Positions 63,101 through 64,000 of a DNA stretch of 64,000 nt are shown in pieces. The position numbers were made by a program, and so were the translations under genes. The DNA lies in contig NC_089598.1 in assembly GCF_019320115.1 (NCBI RefSeq), forward strand, positions 30,957,983 through 31,021,982, read 5' to 3'. The notes below the pieces were generated by a model, which was given only the letters and a program-made list of their open reading frames with translations, made no database searches and had not been told where the DNA came from. Numbering within the stretch: the first letter of the stretch is position 1; the number at the start of each line of letters is the position of its first letter. Origin of the DNA: Miscanthus floridulus. Taxonomy: Eukaryota > Streptophyta > Magnoliopsida > Poales > Poaceae.

Positions 63101-63474
63101 ATGCCTTCACCTGGTTGTGTAGTTACTACTGCATTTCGCCTGGTGCAGCATGAATAAAATTTAGAAAAATTATAGTGCACTTAGTCAACTGCCACCTCTT
63201 TGCTTCTTCGGTCGTATCCTAAAAAATATGTAAGGGTATCGTCATCGCCTCTCCGTATCTCTCCGCTCGTTCCTCGGTCAAATTCCGTATCCTAAAAGAA
63301 AACCCGTATATCACGCCGTCTCTCCTTCCCCTTCCTTTACTTGTCCTTCATAGAGTATACCTCTCCTTTACTTGATAGTTGATTTTCATATTGATAGTTG
63401 ATTTTCATATTCATATCATTCAATCGTATGACTGGTTATTACTAATTACAAGTCTGGGTATCTCCAAATTTCAG
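60151..63474 (+). other. Intron-like interior of the second Helitron
   Basis: AT-rich and non-coding, closely matching the first Helitron, including the 30-bp AGCAGTACCAAATTGTCATT repeat and the AATACTGCTTTTGC repeat. Confidence 0.6.
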
Positions 63475-64000
63475 ATAAACAGCACAGGAACAGAGATTGC
63501 AAGGTTCAGAAGAGCAGAGAAGGTCTCGATGGATAGTTCAGATGCAAAGGTTTCGAAGAAAAATGGAGGCCACTTAGAAGATATTGTACAAACAGAAATT
63601 GTACACATTTTATATTTTAGAAATGTTGATTGATTCATTCTTCTATGAACAAATAGCGAGGTGGATTGCGAAAATAGATAGATTTCATATTGCAAGAGAC
63701 AGGCCCGAAAGAGCACAAATGGCTAGATGTTGAGGTTGATACCTGACCAGTTAGGGAGATTTTCCATGGCAAATTATTACAAATAGATGGGTACGTCAGA
63801 AATAATAGCATGTCATATAAGTTGAATTTTATGTGTCTTTTCCTTTTTGATCTAATGTGAGCCTTAACCTCTATTAATGTTGTATGTAGTTTTTCATGCG
63901 GTTTATTCTTAATAAACTTTATGGAATATTGGACTGGGAATGATTTGTCAGACGAGTTCAATCAAGTAAACTATGCATCTTACCACAAGTTATGAGTGTG
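63475..64000 (+). pseudogene. Captured Ulp1-like protease, deleted copy
   Basis: First exon as in copy 1 up to ACAAACAG, then joined directly to the intron before the DFILEETG-type exon. The exons with the catalytic His and Asp are gone; the Cys exon remains, with Ser-Ser-Cys changed to Phe-Ser-Cys. Cannot encode an active protease. Confidence 0.7.

Larger units (their letters stand above)
59278..64000 (+). mobile_element. Second Helitron copy (right end beyond window), partial unit 4
   Basis: Starts TCTCCTACAACTAAAAAAAC after the same GGCTTTCT flank as in unit 1. Collinear with 10,102 onward, with an extra ~90-bp GC-rich piece near 59,570-59,660 and two deletions: about 14,130-15,110 and about 15,335-16,320 of the first copy are missing. 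It continues to the window end inside the protease pseudogene. Confidence 0.85.

Overview
This is a plant nuclear window, most likely from a panicoid grass. The evidence is a GC-rich, two-exon, grass-type OPR gene present three times, Tourist/PIF-Harbinger miniature elements with TAA or TTA duplications, a Helitron carrying a captured multi-exon gene, and large Sirevirus-type Ty1/copia elements. There is no bacterial or organellar gene organisation. Lineage is inferred; no species can be named from the sequence alone.

Layout. The window is a decayed tandem array of one duplicated segment (the 'unit'). Unit 1 runs from the window start to about 19,880 and carries an 8,464-bp Helitron (10,102-18,565). 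A spacer (about 19,881-20,974) separates it from unit 2 (about 20,975-31,998). A cluster of broken Sirevirus-type retrotransposons follows (31,999-46,857), including a 100-N assembly gap (39,457-39,556). Unit 3 (46,858-55,865) comes next, then a foldback element (55,870-56,399) and a rearranged Ty3/gypsy piece (56,401-59,068). A fourth, partial unit (59,069 to the end) carries a second copy of the Helitron, cut by the window edge.

Each full unit holds, from low to high coordinate: a copia remnant (units 1 and 2 only), a ~110-bp foldback MITE, the OPR gene on the minus strand with its promoter, a two-copy ~180-bp repeat resembling a plant snRNA promoter, a ~2.1-kb TTA-flanked Harbinger-like element, a TAA-flanked Tourist-like element with a second TAA-flanked element nested inside it, and a GC-rich tail with a tandemly repeated exon-like block.

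Only the three OPR genes look intact. Each is predicted to encode a 378-residue FMN-dependent old-yellow-enzyme-type 12-oxophytodienoate reductase with the active-site His-His-Tyr and no C-terminal peroxisomal signal, so probably the cytosolic subgroup I type. The proteins of units 1 and 2 are identical; unit 3 differs at four residues and in its promoter. All other reading frames are transposon remnants, captured gene pieces or antisense shadows.

The most informative structures are the paralogous filled and empty sites. The Helitron is present in units 1 and 4 and cleanly absent at the same base in units 2 and 3. The 2.1-kb element has a likely empty site at about 20,075. A solo LTR sits inside another LTR with a perfect 5-bp target duplication. 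I found no clearly new biochemical system; the novelty lies in the transposon-driven history of an OPR cluster.
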